DNA of 9,686 bases from an uncultured Ruminococcus sp. (GCA_902773065.1 CACYDD010000426.1:1-9686), one strand, 5' to 3'. Shown: positions 1 through 7,054, numbered from the stretch's first letter. Notes: generated from the letters alone by a model not told the origin. Numbers and translations are program-made.

Positions 1-21
1 CATTATGCATTAAAAAGGGGG

Positions 22-2298
22 GTGGGTGTTCTGTATAAGGAGAAGTTTCTGAGTGTATCGCCGCAGCAGGTGATGAAGGATCTGCTTGGCGGAATCATCA
101 TCGCATTGATCTCAATTCCCATATCGATGGGATATGCACAGATCGCAGGTCTGCCGATGCAATACGGTCTTTACGGCTCGGTTTTTCCGATATTGATTTT
201 CGGAATTCTGACAACAAGCCGTGAGTTTGTGTTCGGTGTGGATGCCGCTCCGGCAGCACTGATTGGCGGAACAGTCGCTTCCATGGGAATTGCGGCAGGT
301 TCACAGGAAGCAATGCAGGTCGTTCCGACACTGACCTTTTTTGTATCGCTGTGGCTGCTTGTATTTTACATATTCAAGGCAGGAAGGATCGTCAGGTATA
401 TTTCCTCCTCTGTGATGGGCGGCTTTGTCACAGGCATATGCTGTACAATCATTTTAATGCAGATGCCAAAGCTGTTCGGCGGCAGTGCAGGTACGGGCGA
501 AGCACCTGAGCTGATCGTACATATCATTTCTCAGCTTGTAAAATTCACCCCGTTGTCATTGGTTCTGAGCGTAGTTTCAATTACGCTTATTATGCTTGGC
601 AGAAAATTCATTCCCAAAGTTCCTGTGTCGGTGATCGTTATGGCAGCAGGGGCTGTGATCGGTTATTGTTTACCGTTGTCCGATTACGGGATTGCATTGC
701 TGCCTTCCGTGGACGCAGGTTTTCCGGGGTTCAGTATGATACCGTCACTGAATTCCTTCGATCAGTTCAGAGAGTATCTGTTTTCCTCCTTGTCGGTGGC
801 AGCTGTTATTCTTGCGGAATCGCTGCTTGCTTCCCGCGGAAATGCACTGAAAGACGGTTATCAGCTTGACAACAACAAAGAGATCCTTGCTTATTCCGCA
901 GCGAATTTTGCAGCAGCATTGACAGGCTGCTGTCCTGTTAATGCAAGTGTTTCCAGAACAGGAATTGTGCGGCAATTTGGCGTAAAAAGCCAGTGGCTTT
1001 CTGTTTCTGCTGCTTTGTCGATGGTCGCGGTGCTTTATTTTGCCACACCTGTGATCGGATATCTTCCCGTTCCCGTGCTGACGGCGATCGTTGTTTCAGC
1101 ACTGATGAATGCCTGCGAATTCCATGAAGCAAAGCGGCTGTGGAAGTCAAGCAGAAATGAATTCTACATCTTTTTGGGTGCATTTTTGTCGGTGCTGATT
1201 TTTGGAACGGTATACGGCGTGATGATCGGTGTAGTGCTGTCATTTGTTGCGGTCGTGATCCGTGCAGTGACACCGCCAAGAGATTTTATGGGCGTGATCA
1301 GGGGCAAAGACGGCTTTTACAGTTTGGGTCGGAACAGCGAATCAAGACCTGTGAAAAATACCATAATCTATCGTTTCGGCGGAAACCTGTTTTTTGCCAA
1401 TATCGATACTTTCCGCAGTGATATTGAAAATGCCGTGCGCCCCGATACCAGGTACATTATCGTCAATGCAGGAGCGGTAGGAAATATTGACATTACCGCC
1501 GCTGACCGTCTTTTACTGATGTATCATGATTATCAGAAGAGAGGAATTCGTTTTTATATCACCGAACACGTCGGCGAGGTCAATGATATGCTGCGGCAAT
1601 ACGGTGCGGAGGAGCTTCTCCGCAGCGGCGCAGTCAGAATGACAACGGCACTTGCACTGAGAGATGCAGGTCTTGCCTATCCGTATCAGCTGGAAAAAAA
1701 CAGTGATGATTTTATTCTGAAAACGAAAAATCCGATGAAACTTTCGGGGCGTGAGAAAAAGAAACGAACCTCTGTCAAACGGATACGTCCGAAGCATATC
1801 AGCAGAACCGCCAAAGGTGTACAGCCTGAATTAGAGTGGGTTCTCGGCAAAGATTCGGGAAAATATATGGATAAAATAGCAGATGAGCTTCTGGAGCGGC
1901 TTTATGCTGCCGACCTCAGCGGCGTTACCATAGAAGATGCCGAAAAGCATACTCTGTGGGGCAGGATCAATTATTTCGATGAGGACGAGATCATTGACAG
2001 GCTTGAAATGCGTATTGCTTCGGAAGCAGGAAATGACCCCGAAAAGCTGCATAAGCTGGAGGGAATCTTTGAGCAAAGACGTGAGATCATTGAAACAAAG
2101 ATGCTTGCATTAGATCCCCAGAGCTTAAAGCGGCTGAAATCACGCCGTGAGAAATTTTCCGAAAATCTTAAAAAGTCAGACCCCGAAGCGTATCGCCGTC
2201 TGACACAAAGAAGAACCGAATATGTCCGCAATCTGAAAAATACCAATTCGCAGCTTGCCGAAAAGTATGCCGAAGTTTATGGTGAGAACAGTAAGTAG
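22..2298 (+). CDS. SulP-family anion permease with STAS domain and long charged C-terminal tail
   Basis: Inner-membrane anion transporter of the SulP (SLC26) family, whose members carry sulfate, bicarbonate or other anions; the substrate cannot be told here. Residues ~20-415 are strongly hydrophobic and open with the family signature PISMGYAQIAGLPMQYGLY; later family-like stretches are YQLDNNKEILAYSAANF and NASVSRTG. Residues ~446-552 form a STAS domain, with D490 and T492 in NIDITAAD at the usual conserved site. Residues ~554-758 are an extra tail: a basic linker (REKKKR near 577-582), then charged helical sequence I do not recognise. SulP proteins are usually ~500-600 residues, so 758 is long. 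GTG at 22 gives a normal 20-residue lead, but G-rich sequence directly abuts it and the frame is open to the window edge, so the true start may lie upstream. No terminator is visible after the gene. Confidence 0.9.
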   Translation: MGVLYKEKFLSVSPQQVMKDLLGGIIIALISIPISMGYAQIAGLPMQYGLYGSVFPILIFGILTTSREFVFGVDAAPAALIGGTVASMGIAAGSQEAMQVVPTLTFFVSLWLLVFYIFKAGRIVRYISSSVMGGFVTGICCTIILMQMPKLFGGSAGTGEAPELIVHIISQLVKFTPLSLVLSVVSITLIMLGRKFIPKVPVSVIVMAAGAVIGYCLPLSDYGIALLPSVDAGFPGFSMIPSLNSFDQFREYLFSSLSVAAVILAESLLASRGNALKDGYQLDNNKEILAYSAANFAAALTGCCPVNASVSRTGIVRQFGVKSQWLSVSAALSMVAVLYFATPVIGYLPVPVLTAIVVSALMNACEFHEAKRLWKSSRNEFYIFLGAFLSVLIFGTVYGVMIGVVLSFVAVVIRAVTPPRDFMGVIRGKDGFYSLGRNSESRPVKNTIIYRFGGNLFFANIDTFRSDIENAVRPDTRYIIVNAGAVGNIDITAADRLLLMYHDYQKRGIRFYITEHVGEVNDMLRQYGAEELLRSGAVRMTTALALRDAGLAYPYQLEKNSDDFILKTKNPMKLSGREKKKRTSVKRIRPKHISRTAKGVQPELEWVLGKDSGKYMDKIADELLERLYAADLSGVTIEDAEKHTLWGRINYFDEDEIIDRLEMRIASEAGNDPEKLHKLEGIFEQRREIIETKMLALDPQSLKRLKSRREKFSENLKKSDPEAYRRLTQRRTEYVRNLKNTNSQLAEKYAEVYGENSK

Positions 2299-2336
2299 TG
2301 GTTAGTGGTTAGTGGTTAGTGATTAGTGATTAGTGG
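2296..2336. repeat. Tandem 7-bp repeat, TAGTGRT, about 5.9 copies
   Basis: Three copies of TAGTGGT are followed by two of TAGTGAT and a partial TAGTGG, with no interruption. The first TAG is the stop codon of the SulP gene, so the array starts exactly at the end of the coding sequence. The repeats are not palindromic and have no T-tract, so this is not a terminator. Heptamer arrays of this sort are known as intergenic repeats in several bacterial groups; function here is unknown. Confidence 0.9.
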
Positions 2337-2397
2337 AAATTGTTTCCCCTTTGGACAGTTCATTTTTCGTTATTTCGACAAAATATGACTTTTGCTA

Positions 2398-2426
2398 TTG
2401 ACAGCTGAAACGATTAATGATACTAT
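2398..2426 (+). promoter_or_regulatory. Promoter of the DUF4234 gene
   Basis: A perfect TTGACA (2398-2403) is followed after exactly 17 bp by TACTAT (2421-2426), which is preceded by TG at 2418-2419, giving an extended -10. The expected transcript start is near 2433, about 40 bases before the start codon. The -10 lies within the inverted repeat at 2415-2441. Confidence 0.7.
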
Positions 2427-2441
2427 GTTTTAGTATCATTA
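2415..2441. promoter_or_regulatory. Perfect 11-bp inverted repeat over the -10, likely operator
   Basis: TAATGATACTA (2415-2425) and TAGTATCATTA (2431-2441) are exact reverse complements separated by TGTTT. The palindrome runs from just upstream of the -10 to past the expected transcript start, so only its right half would be transcribed. That favours a DNA site for a dimeric regulator over an RNA hairpin. The stem is AT-rich and not followed by a T-run, so a terminator for the SulP gene is less likely. The regulator is unknown. Confidence 0.6.
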
Positions 2442-2462
2442 TGTTTTGATATAATATTTTTT

Positions 2463-2470
2463 GAGGTGAT
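2463..2470 (+). promoter_or_regulatory. Ribosome binding site of the DUF4234 gene
   Basis: GAGGTGAT closely matches the complement of the 16S rRNA 3' end and has suitable spacing to ATG at 2475. In-frame GTG at 2466 and ATG at 2469 lie inside this site and are therefore unlikely starts. Confidence 0.75.
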
Positions 2471-2474
2471 GTAT

Positions 2475-2936
2475 ATGAATAATCAGTATCCGCAGCAGCC
2501 GGTGCAGCAGAATGTCGTACAGGCTCCGCCGCCTCCGGTAGGTCAGCTTGACACAAACAGAGGTCTGTTGAAGTTTATCCTTCTTTCTGCCATTACTTTT
2601 GGTATTTACGGTCTTGTTGTTCTGACAAAGATATCAACCGATATCAATGTGATCGCATCAAGATATGACGGTAAAAAGACAATGAACTTCTGTCTGTTGT
2701 TCTTCATTATACAGGAGATCACATTTGGTATAGGTGCATTGGTATGGTACAACAATATTTCTGCACGTATCGGCAATGAGCTTCAGCGTCGCGGCATTGA
2801 CTACAGTTTCAGTGCAGGCACTTACTGGGGCTGGGGCTTCTTTGGTACTTTTATTGTTGTTGGTCCGTTCGTATATCTTCATAAGCTTTGCAAGGCGATG
2901 AATCTCCTGTCTGAACATTACAATATGTACGGCTGA
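2475..2936 (+). CDS. DUF4234 domain membrane protein
   Basis: Small membrane protein of 153 residues, function unknown. A Gln/Pro-rich N-terminus (residues 3-24, with QQP repeats and PPPP) precedes a DUF4234-like core. Three hydrophobic segments lie near residues 32-50, 70-90 and 117-137; ITFGIYGLVVL at ~40-50 is typical of the family, and YNNISARIGNELQRRG at ~92-107 is the polar stretch between helices two and three. The start is ATG at 2475, set by the ribosome binding site; GTG at 2466 would add three residues. It is a single-gene transcript with its own promoter and a strong terminator at 2981-3024. DUF4234 genes are common in Ruminococcus-type genomes, but I know of no biochemical role, and the neighbours do not give one. 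Confidence 0.85.
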   Translation: MNNQYPQQPVQQNVVQAPPPPVGQLDTNRGLLKFILLSAITFGIYGLVVLTKISTDINVIASRYDGKKTMNFCLLFFIIQEITFGIGALVWYNNISARIGNELQRRGIDYSFSAGTYWGWGFFGTFIVVGPFVYLHKLCKAMNLLSEHYNMYG

Positions 2937-2980
2937 TTGCAGAAAAAACGAAATTTGTATATCATGAAAATGGAGCGTGA

Positions 2981-3024
2981 AAAAACCGTCTCTTTGGTTG
3001 GCTGATCAAAGAGACGGTTTTTTT
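2981..3024. terminator. Bidirectional intrinsic terminator between convergent genes
   Basis: CCGTCTCTTTG (2986-2996) pairs perfectly with CAAAGAGACGG (3007-3017) around a 10-base loop. A T-run at 3018-3024 serves the + strand, and an A-run at 2980-2985 gives the matching T-run on the - strand. It ends the DUF4234 transcript from the left and the three-gene operon from the right. The stop codon of the last operon gene (3023-3025) touches the T-run. Confidence 0.92.
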
Positions 3025-3748
3025 ATGCGTTCAGTTTTTTGATTTCGGATTGTTTTTTCAGAAGCTTTTTGATTTCTTTTCGGTGTCTGTATTTGATGAT
3101 GATATAAAGAAAGACGGAACGGAGTCCTGCAAAAACAGCAACACCGCCTAATATGATCAGCAGGATGCCAAGAACTGAATTATGCTCTAAAAGCTGAAAA
3201 ATCAGTCCCATTGCAGTGATCGGGATGCCGGCGGAGAGAGGAATGAAAATAGAGGAAACTTTGTATTTCAGTTTTCCGGCTGTGGTACGTTCTTCATCCT
3301 CGGCGATTTCCTGAGGTGTTTTTGCTGCCCTGCGGCGCATGGTAACCAGCATAAAAATGCCGATGCTGATAAAGGGAAGGGAAAGAAGAATGATCAGCCA
3401 GCCGCCGTATGTCATGGTTTTGGTTTTGATATCGGACGGATCATCCTTGGAATACAGGATCGTAAGTTTGTCGCCGACATTCCACTGTGCTTCATACTGA
3501 CCTAAACTGACATTCTTGTATTCGCGGCTGCCGATTTTGTAATTCACGATGGTTTCGGTATATTCTGTACGGGCTTTTGTGTTTCTTGTCGCCTTTTCAA
3601 ATCCTACGATCGTAGCAGTACATTCGCCGGTATTGCTGTCGCTGATATTCTGTTTTGAAGTGAAAAAAATCCCTACAACCATAAGGATCATGCCGACCAC
3701 GATCAGTAGTGTTCTTCCGAATTTTCCTAAATTTGATACAGGTTCCAT
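3023..3748 (-). CDS. DUF3592-domain membrane protein, last gene of the operon
   Basis: Predicted four-helix membrane protein of 241 residues, function unknown. Helix 1 is near residues 13-29 and helix 2 near 116-136; between them lies a DUF3592-type domain (~40-110) predicted outside the cell, with the typical closing motif NVGDKLTILYSKDDPSD. RRR at 138-140 after helix 2 supports a cytoplasmic loop. Helices 3 and 4 are near 167-187 and 192-218, followed by a very basic end (RHRKEIKKLLKKQ). I chose ATG at 3748 because AGAAGGG lies 11 bases upstream of it but only 2 bases from the alternative GTG at 3757. The GTG would overlap the stop of the transglutaminase gene as GTGA; either way the genes are translationally linked. 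The domain is shared with the first gene of the operon. Confidence 0.8.
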   Translation of the reverse strand: MEPVSNLGKFGRTLLIVVGMILMVVGIFFTSKQNISDSNTGECTATIVGFEKATRNTKARTEYTETIVNYKIGSREYKNVSLGQYEAQWNVGDKLTILYSKDDPSDIKTKTMTYGGWLIILLSLPFISIGIFMLVTMRRRAAKTPQEIAEDEERTTAGKLKYKVSSIFIPLSAGIPITAMGLIFQLLEHNSVLGILLIILGGVAVFAGLRSVFLYIIIKYRHRKEIKKLLKKQSEIKKLNA

Positions 3749-3753
3749 TATTG

Positions 3754-5067
3754 TCACTGCCCTTCTATAGTGGTATGTTCTGCGTCAATGACGATACATT
3801 GCGAAAGATTATTGTAGTAATTGGTGTAAGTATAGGGTTCTCCCGGAGTGCCTGTGAGGGCTTCCGTGACCCAGCTGTCGATATTCAGCAATACGTTTTC
3901 ATAATCTTCCTTGCTTTCAAATTTAATACTCAGTGCATTGATACCGTCAGTTGTAAGAGATTTTCCGATCAGTTCAAAAATTTTTTCTTTTGAAGCTTCG
4001 CCTGATCTGACATAGCTGTCATTCATTATATGATAATTCAGTTCCATGCTGTTACATTCCGGAACACCTAAATCAGTATATACTTCATTGATGGTTCTGC
4101 TGCCGGAGATGGCAGCATCATTGACATTGAAAAATCCGTAATTCGGCGGATTATGACCATCGGTATTGCCCTGAACATTATCGATGGTGATATCTACATG
4201 GTAATATGTTCCGTTCAGATTGATAATATTCCATGAATGATCTGCATAAGCAGAACCGGGATCCCAGTTCTGGGGACCCGAAACACTTAAAGTTTCTACA
4301 CCAAGCTCTCTCATGCACCACATGAATGATTTGCAGAAGCCTTCACATCTTCCGAAATGACTGATCAGTGTGCTGTATACTGACCCTGAAAGCTCATTGG
4401 TATCATTATAGATACAGTTGTTAAAGATAAGATCATAAACATATTTTTCTTTTTCAAGGTCGGTTTTGCCGTCTGTGTTCTTTTTCAGCTCATCAAAAAA
4501 AGCTTTCAGCTCTGACAGGGCAGACTCATAGGTTGTTTTATCCATGATATAATTTAGTTTTACGGAGGATACGTATTTCAGATTCTCTCCTGTATATACA
4601 GGAAAATAATCACCGTTGATATGGATCAGTTCCGGACAGTCATAATTCAGAAGGTACATCAGCGTTGTCAGATCATCTTCGGGAATGGGTGCATAGAAAA
4701 CAGCACTTTCCTCAAAATTCAGTGCAGCACTGTAAAGCTCCGCAAAATAATATTTCTGTTCATCTGTCAGTTTTCTGACAAAATATTTTGCTTCATAGTT
4801 CTGTATGACAGCAAGGTCTTCCGCGGTTGCTGTTCTTGAGCCGGGCTGTTCTGAACTTTCCTCTTCCGAAGATTCTGTACTGATTTCAGAGGATTCCTCC
4901 ACAGATGATTCAGCTTCGGAAGATTCCTCAAAGGACTGCTGTATTTTACTTTCAGCCGAAGACTGTTCGGAGAATACCCCGATGTTTTCTCTGTTGATGC
5001 AGAACCAGCCGCCGAGAATTATAACGAATATCAGCAAAGCAGGAATGAGAATGTATTTTGCTTTCAT
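3754..5067 (-). CDS. Membrane-anchored transglutaminase-like protein
   Basis: A 437-residue surface protein of the transglutaminase-like (papain-fold) superfamily, whose members act as cross-linking enzymes, proteases or amidases. Residues 5-24 form an N-terminal membrane anchor after KAK, so the rest should face outward. There is no proper lipobox before C23. Residues ~33-77 are a Ser/Glu-rich spacer that would hold the enzyme off the membrane. The catalytic set is visible: C241 in GRCEGFCKSF, H277 in DHSWNIINLNG and D292 in YYHVDITIDN, all in family order and spacing, so the enzyme is probably active. ATG at 5067 has GGAGGT five bases away. It lies 38 bases after the repeat-protein gene, and its stop overlaps or abuts the next start. 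Substrate is unknown; a partner encoded in the same operon is a reasonable guess. Confidence 0.88.
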   Translation of the reverse strand: MKAKYILIPALLIFVIILGGWFCINRENIGVFSEQSSAESKIQQSFEESSEAESSVEESSEISTESSEEESSEQPGSRTATAEDLAVIQNYEAKYFVRKLTDEQKYYFAELYSAALNFEESAVFYAPIPEDDLTTLMYLLNYDCPELIHINGDYFPVYTGENLKYVSSVKLNYIMDKTTYESALSELKAFFDELKKNTDGKTDLEKEKYVYDLIFNNCIYNDTNELSGSVYSTLISHFGRCEGFCKSFMWCMRELGVETLSVSGPQNWDPGSAYADHSWNIINLNGTYYHVDITIDNVQGNTDGHNPPNYGFFNVNDAAISGSRTINEVYTDLGVPECNSMELNYHIMNDSYVRSGEASKEKIFELIGKSLTTDGINALSIKFESKEDYENVLLNIDSWVTEALTGTPGEPYTYTNYYNNLSQCIVIDAEHTTIEGQ

Positions 5068-5105
5068 TTTTACCTCCGCTCTGTCATCAGTGGTTCACGC
5101 ATTGT

Positions 5106-6878
5106 TTATTCATCATAAGTATCATCGGTTTCAGGTTCTATTTTTTGCAGCGGCTGATCGTCTGAGCCGTTTTTGATGAGAGCTGCCAGTTTCTCGTCTG
5201 CCTTGAAATCATCCGCACTCATGTTAAAGGCATCATCTGTACCGCTTTTGATGATGGCAGCGAGCTTTTCATCTGCTTTGTAGTCGTCTGCACTCATGTT
5301 AAACGCATCGTCTGTACCGCTTTTGATGATGGCAGCAAGTTTTTCATCCGCCTTGTAATCATCCGCACTCATATTAAAGGCATCATCCGAGCCGCTTTTG
5401 ATGATCGAAGCGAGCTTTTCATCTGCTTTGTAGTCGTCTGCACTCATGTTAAAGGCATCGTCTGTACCGCTTTTGATAAGGGCAGCGAGTTTTTCATCCG
5501 CCTTGTAATCATCCGCACTCATATTAAAGGCATCATCCGAGCCGCTTTTAATCAAACGGCTGAGGTCAGTGGTATCGATGGGAGCAGAGGGGGGTGTTTT
5601 TTTCTCTTGTGGATTTGACATTTCGGTTGTCTCCTTTGCAGTTGTTGTTTTGCTTGGTGCGGGAGAGGCAGTTGGCTTTGGAGCAGGCGGCTGCTTTTTT
5701 TCAGGCTGGGGCGCAGATGCGTAAGCAGCTGCTGCAACAGGGGCAAAGGGAGGCATAGTCGGGTTTTTCGGAGGAGGTACAGGGTTATTTCCCTGCATGG
5801 GCGGCATATTCATATGCTGAACCGGAGCATTCTGCATGGGCGGCATATTCATAGGCTGAGCCGGAGCATTCTGCATGGGCGGCATATTCATAGGCTGAGC
5901 CGGGGCATTCTGCATGGGCGGCATATACATTGGTCGGGTCGGAGCATTCTGCATGGGCGGCATATTCATAGGCTGAGCCGGAGCATTCTGCATGGGCGGC
6001 ATATACATTGGTCGGGTCGGAGCATTCTGCATAGGCGGCATATTCATGGGCTGAGCCGGAACATTCTGCATGGGCGGCATACTCGTAGGCTGAGTAGGAG
6101 CACCCGGCATAGGCATGGTGCTAAAAGATTTTACCTGATTATTGGATGCTGAATTTGAAGAGAATGTTGAAGTGAATTTATTGTCAGAAGAAGTTGTTGT
6201 TGGAAAAGTAAAACCGTTTGTTGTGGGGGTGGAAGTAACAGAAAAGTCAGAAGTTTCTGTTGTGGTATTGTTTTCCATATCGTTTGAAGAAAAAGAAGAG
6301 CCTGTATTATAGCTTGGCATCGAGCCGCCGGTCATGCCCCCGGGGGTGTTGATTCCCTGATAGCCTGAATAAGTTTCGGGATAATTTGCCGCAGTTCTCT
6401 TTCGGCGTATCAATGCCGATATACCGCCGATCAAGGAGACAAGACCACCTAACGAATAAAGTCCGTATCGGACATAGGTTTTATTTCTCTGACTTTGTAA
6501 TTTCTCACCTGTACCGTCATCAACATAGTAAGCCGATGTCGGGTCATCCTTTCTGACATAGGCAACAAACTCATCACCGGGCTGCATTGCGGCGGCGTTT
6601 TCACCAAGCAAAATATCTGTAAAGATGATTTCATAATAATCGCCTTCATATTCATACTGTGCCGTGATATCATTATACAAATAGTCATGTTCCTGATTGC
6701 TTATGCAAACAGCAGTGACCTGATCGGCATTACTCATAAAAGCTGTCTCTTCCTGCTGATCGAGGTAGGTCGGAATCACTCTGCTCAGTCCGTATATCAA
6801 AACGATTGCGCCGATAATAATGGCAACGATCGGGGATTTTCTGGCAGCATGCCCTGCTTTTCTTGATAAAGTACTCAT
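5106..6878 (-). CDS. Membrane protein with DUF3592-like domain and two blocks of tandem repeats
   Basis: A 590-residue protein I cannot assign to a known gene. Helix 1 (residues ~16-36) follows a basic N-terminus. Residues ~50-120 resemble DUF3592, with QPGDEFVAYVRKDDPTSAY matching the motif of the third operon gene. Helix 2 (~138-157) is followed by RRKR, so by the positive-inside rule the long tail is cytoplasmic. The tail has a Ser/Thr/Asn-rich stretch (~165-255), eight 13-residue Pro/Met/Gln repeats (260-363), a Pro/Ala/Lys linker (~364-440), five 25-residue acidic repeats plus a partial sixth (442-574), and an acidic end. This could be a scaffold or binding tail. ATG at 6878 has AAGGAG nine bases upstream. 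It is the first gene of the operon, behind the promoter at 6944-6972. A cell-wall-facing tail would be possible only if the topology call is wrong. Confidence 0.85.
   Translation of the reverse strand: MSTLSRKAGHAARKSPIVAIIIGAIVLIYGLSRVIPTYLDQQEETAFMSNADQVTAVCISNQEHDYLYNDITAQYEYEGDYYEIIFTDILLGENAAAMQPGDEFVAYVRKDDPTSAYYVDDGTGEKLQSQRNKTYVRYGLYSLGGLVSLIGGISALIRRKRTAANYPETYSGYQGINTPGGMTGGSMPSYNTGSSFSSNDMENNTTTETSDFSVTSTPTTNGFTFPTTTSSDNKFTSTFSSNSASNNQVKSFSTMPMPGAPTQPTSMPPMQNVPAQPMNMPPMQNAPTRPMYMPPMQNAPAQPMNMPPMQNAPTRPMYMPPMQNAPAQPMNMPPMQNAPAQPMNMPPMQNAPVQHMNMPPMQGNNPVPPPKNPTMPPFAPVAAAAYASAPQPEKKQPPAPKPTASPAPSKTTTAKETTEMSNPQEKKTPPSAPIDTTDLSRLIKSGSDDAFNMSADDYKADEKLAALIKSGTDDAFNMSADDYKADEKLASIIKSGSDDAFNMSADDYKADEKLAAIIKSGTDDAFNMSADDYKADEKLAAIIKSGTDDAFNMSADDFKADEKLAALIKNGSDDQPLQKIEPETDDTYDE
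5157..5555 (-). repeat. 75-bp coding repeats (25-residue units), five full plus a partial
   Basis: Five units repeat at exactly 75 bp; the shared codons for N-M-S fall at 5221, 5296, 5371, 5446 and 5521 on the + strand. Each unit reads IKSG(S/T)DDAFNMSADDYK and then ADEKLAA. Units alternate between two DNA versions: bases 5341-5399 equal 5491-5549 exactly, and 5266-5327 equal 5416-5477 with a single difference at 5304. The larger 150-bp pair was therefore duplicated. A partial sixth unit (LIKNGSDD) closes the block. Confidence 0.95.
5790..6101 (-). repeat. 39-bp coding repeats (13-residue Pro/Met/Gln units), eight copies
   Basis: Eight consecutive 13-residue units cover residues 260-363 of the repeat protein. 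The main forms are APAQPMNMPPMQN and APTRPMYMPPMQN, which alternate in units 2-6. The core MPPMQN is kept in seven of eight units and is MPPMQG in the last. The outer units are the most divergent (APTQPTS at the start, APVQHMN at the end), as expected for an array growing by internal unequal exchange. Confidence 0.95.
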
Positions 6879-6943
6879 TCTTTTTTTCTCCTTTGTTATG
6901 GGAACCTGAATTCTGACCCCCTTATTTACCTGATATTTAGTTA

Positions 6944-6972
6944 ATTATACCACTCATAACAGTAAAATGCAA
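6944..6972 (-). promoter_or_regulatory. Promoter of the three-gene operon
   Basis: Read on the - strand, TTGCAT (6972-6967) is followed after 17 bp by TATAAT (6949-6944), preceded by TGG, a full extended -10. The -35 is weak (three of six), which an extended -10 can offset. The predicted start is near 6937, leaving a leader of about 60 bases. No other promoter is evident before the two downstream genes. Confidence 0.75.
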
Positions 6973-6995
6973 TGAGTTTTATATTCTATAAAACG

Positions 6996-7034
6996 AAAAA
7001 TCATCGCACAACCCATAGCGGGCAATGCGATGAT
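6996..7034 (-). terminator. Intrinsic terminator of the zinc-ribbon gene
   Basis: On the - strand TCATCGCA (7033-7026) pairs with TGCGATGA (7008-7001), with an inner GC-rich CCC/GGG pairing and one more A-T pair at the base. TTTTT follows at 7000-6996, then CGTTTT. It sits about 20 bases downstream of the zinc-ribbon stop and just before the operon promoter, insulating the two transcripts. Confidence 0.85.
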
Positions 7035-7054
7035 AATGAAATCCTGTTTCGTTA

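Noticed and set aside
5..13. ATG at position 5 as SulP start
   Set aside because: It is in another frame and meets a stop after two codons.
938..1279. 113-codon - strand ORF
   Set aside because: It lies antisense within the SulP membrane domain, with no ribosome binding site and composition of a shadow frame.
2335..2347. GGAAA/TTTCC mini-hairpin as SulP terminator
   Set aside because: The stem is only five base pairs with a three-base loop, and no T-run follows.
2450..2455. TATAAT just before the DUF4234 gene
   Set aside because: It has no -35 at a proper distance (GTTTTA) and would start transcripts inside or next to the ribosome binding site.
4999..5067. Lipoprotein signal on the transglutaminase-like protein
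   Set aside because: The sequence before C23 is LGGWF, which does not fit the lipobox, so a simple membrane anchor is more likely.
5157..6101. CRISPR-like regular repeats
   Set aside because: The 39-bp and 75-bp units are contiguous, lack unique spacers and stay in frame as protein repeats.
5814..6152. 112-codon + strand ORF with His/Arg-rich repeats
   Set aside because: It is the antisense reading of the 39-bp coding repeats; the repeats keep any frame open and there is no ribosome binding site or family match.
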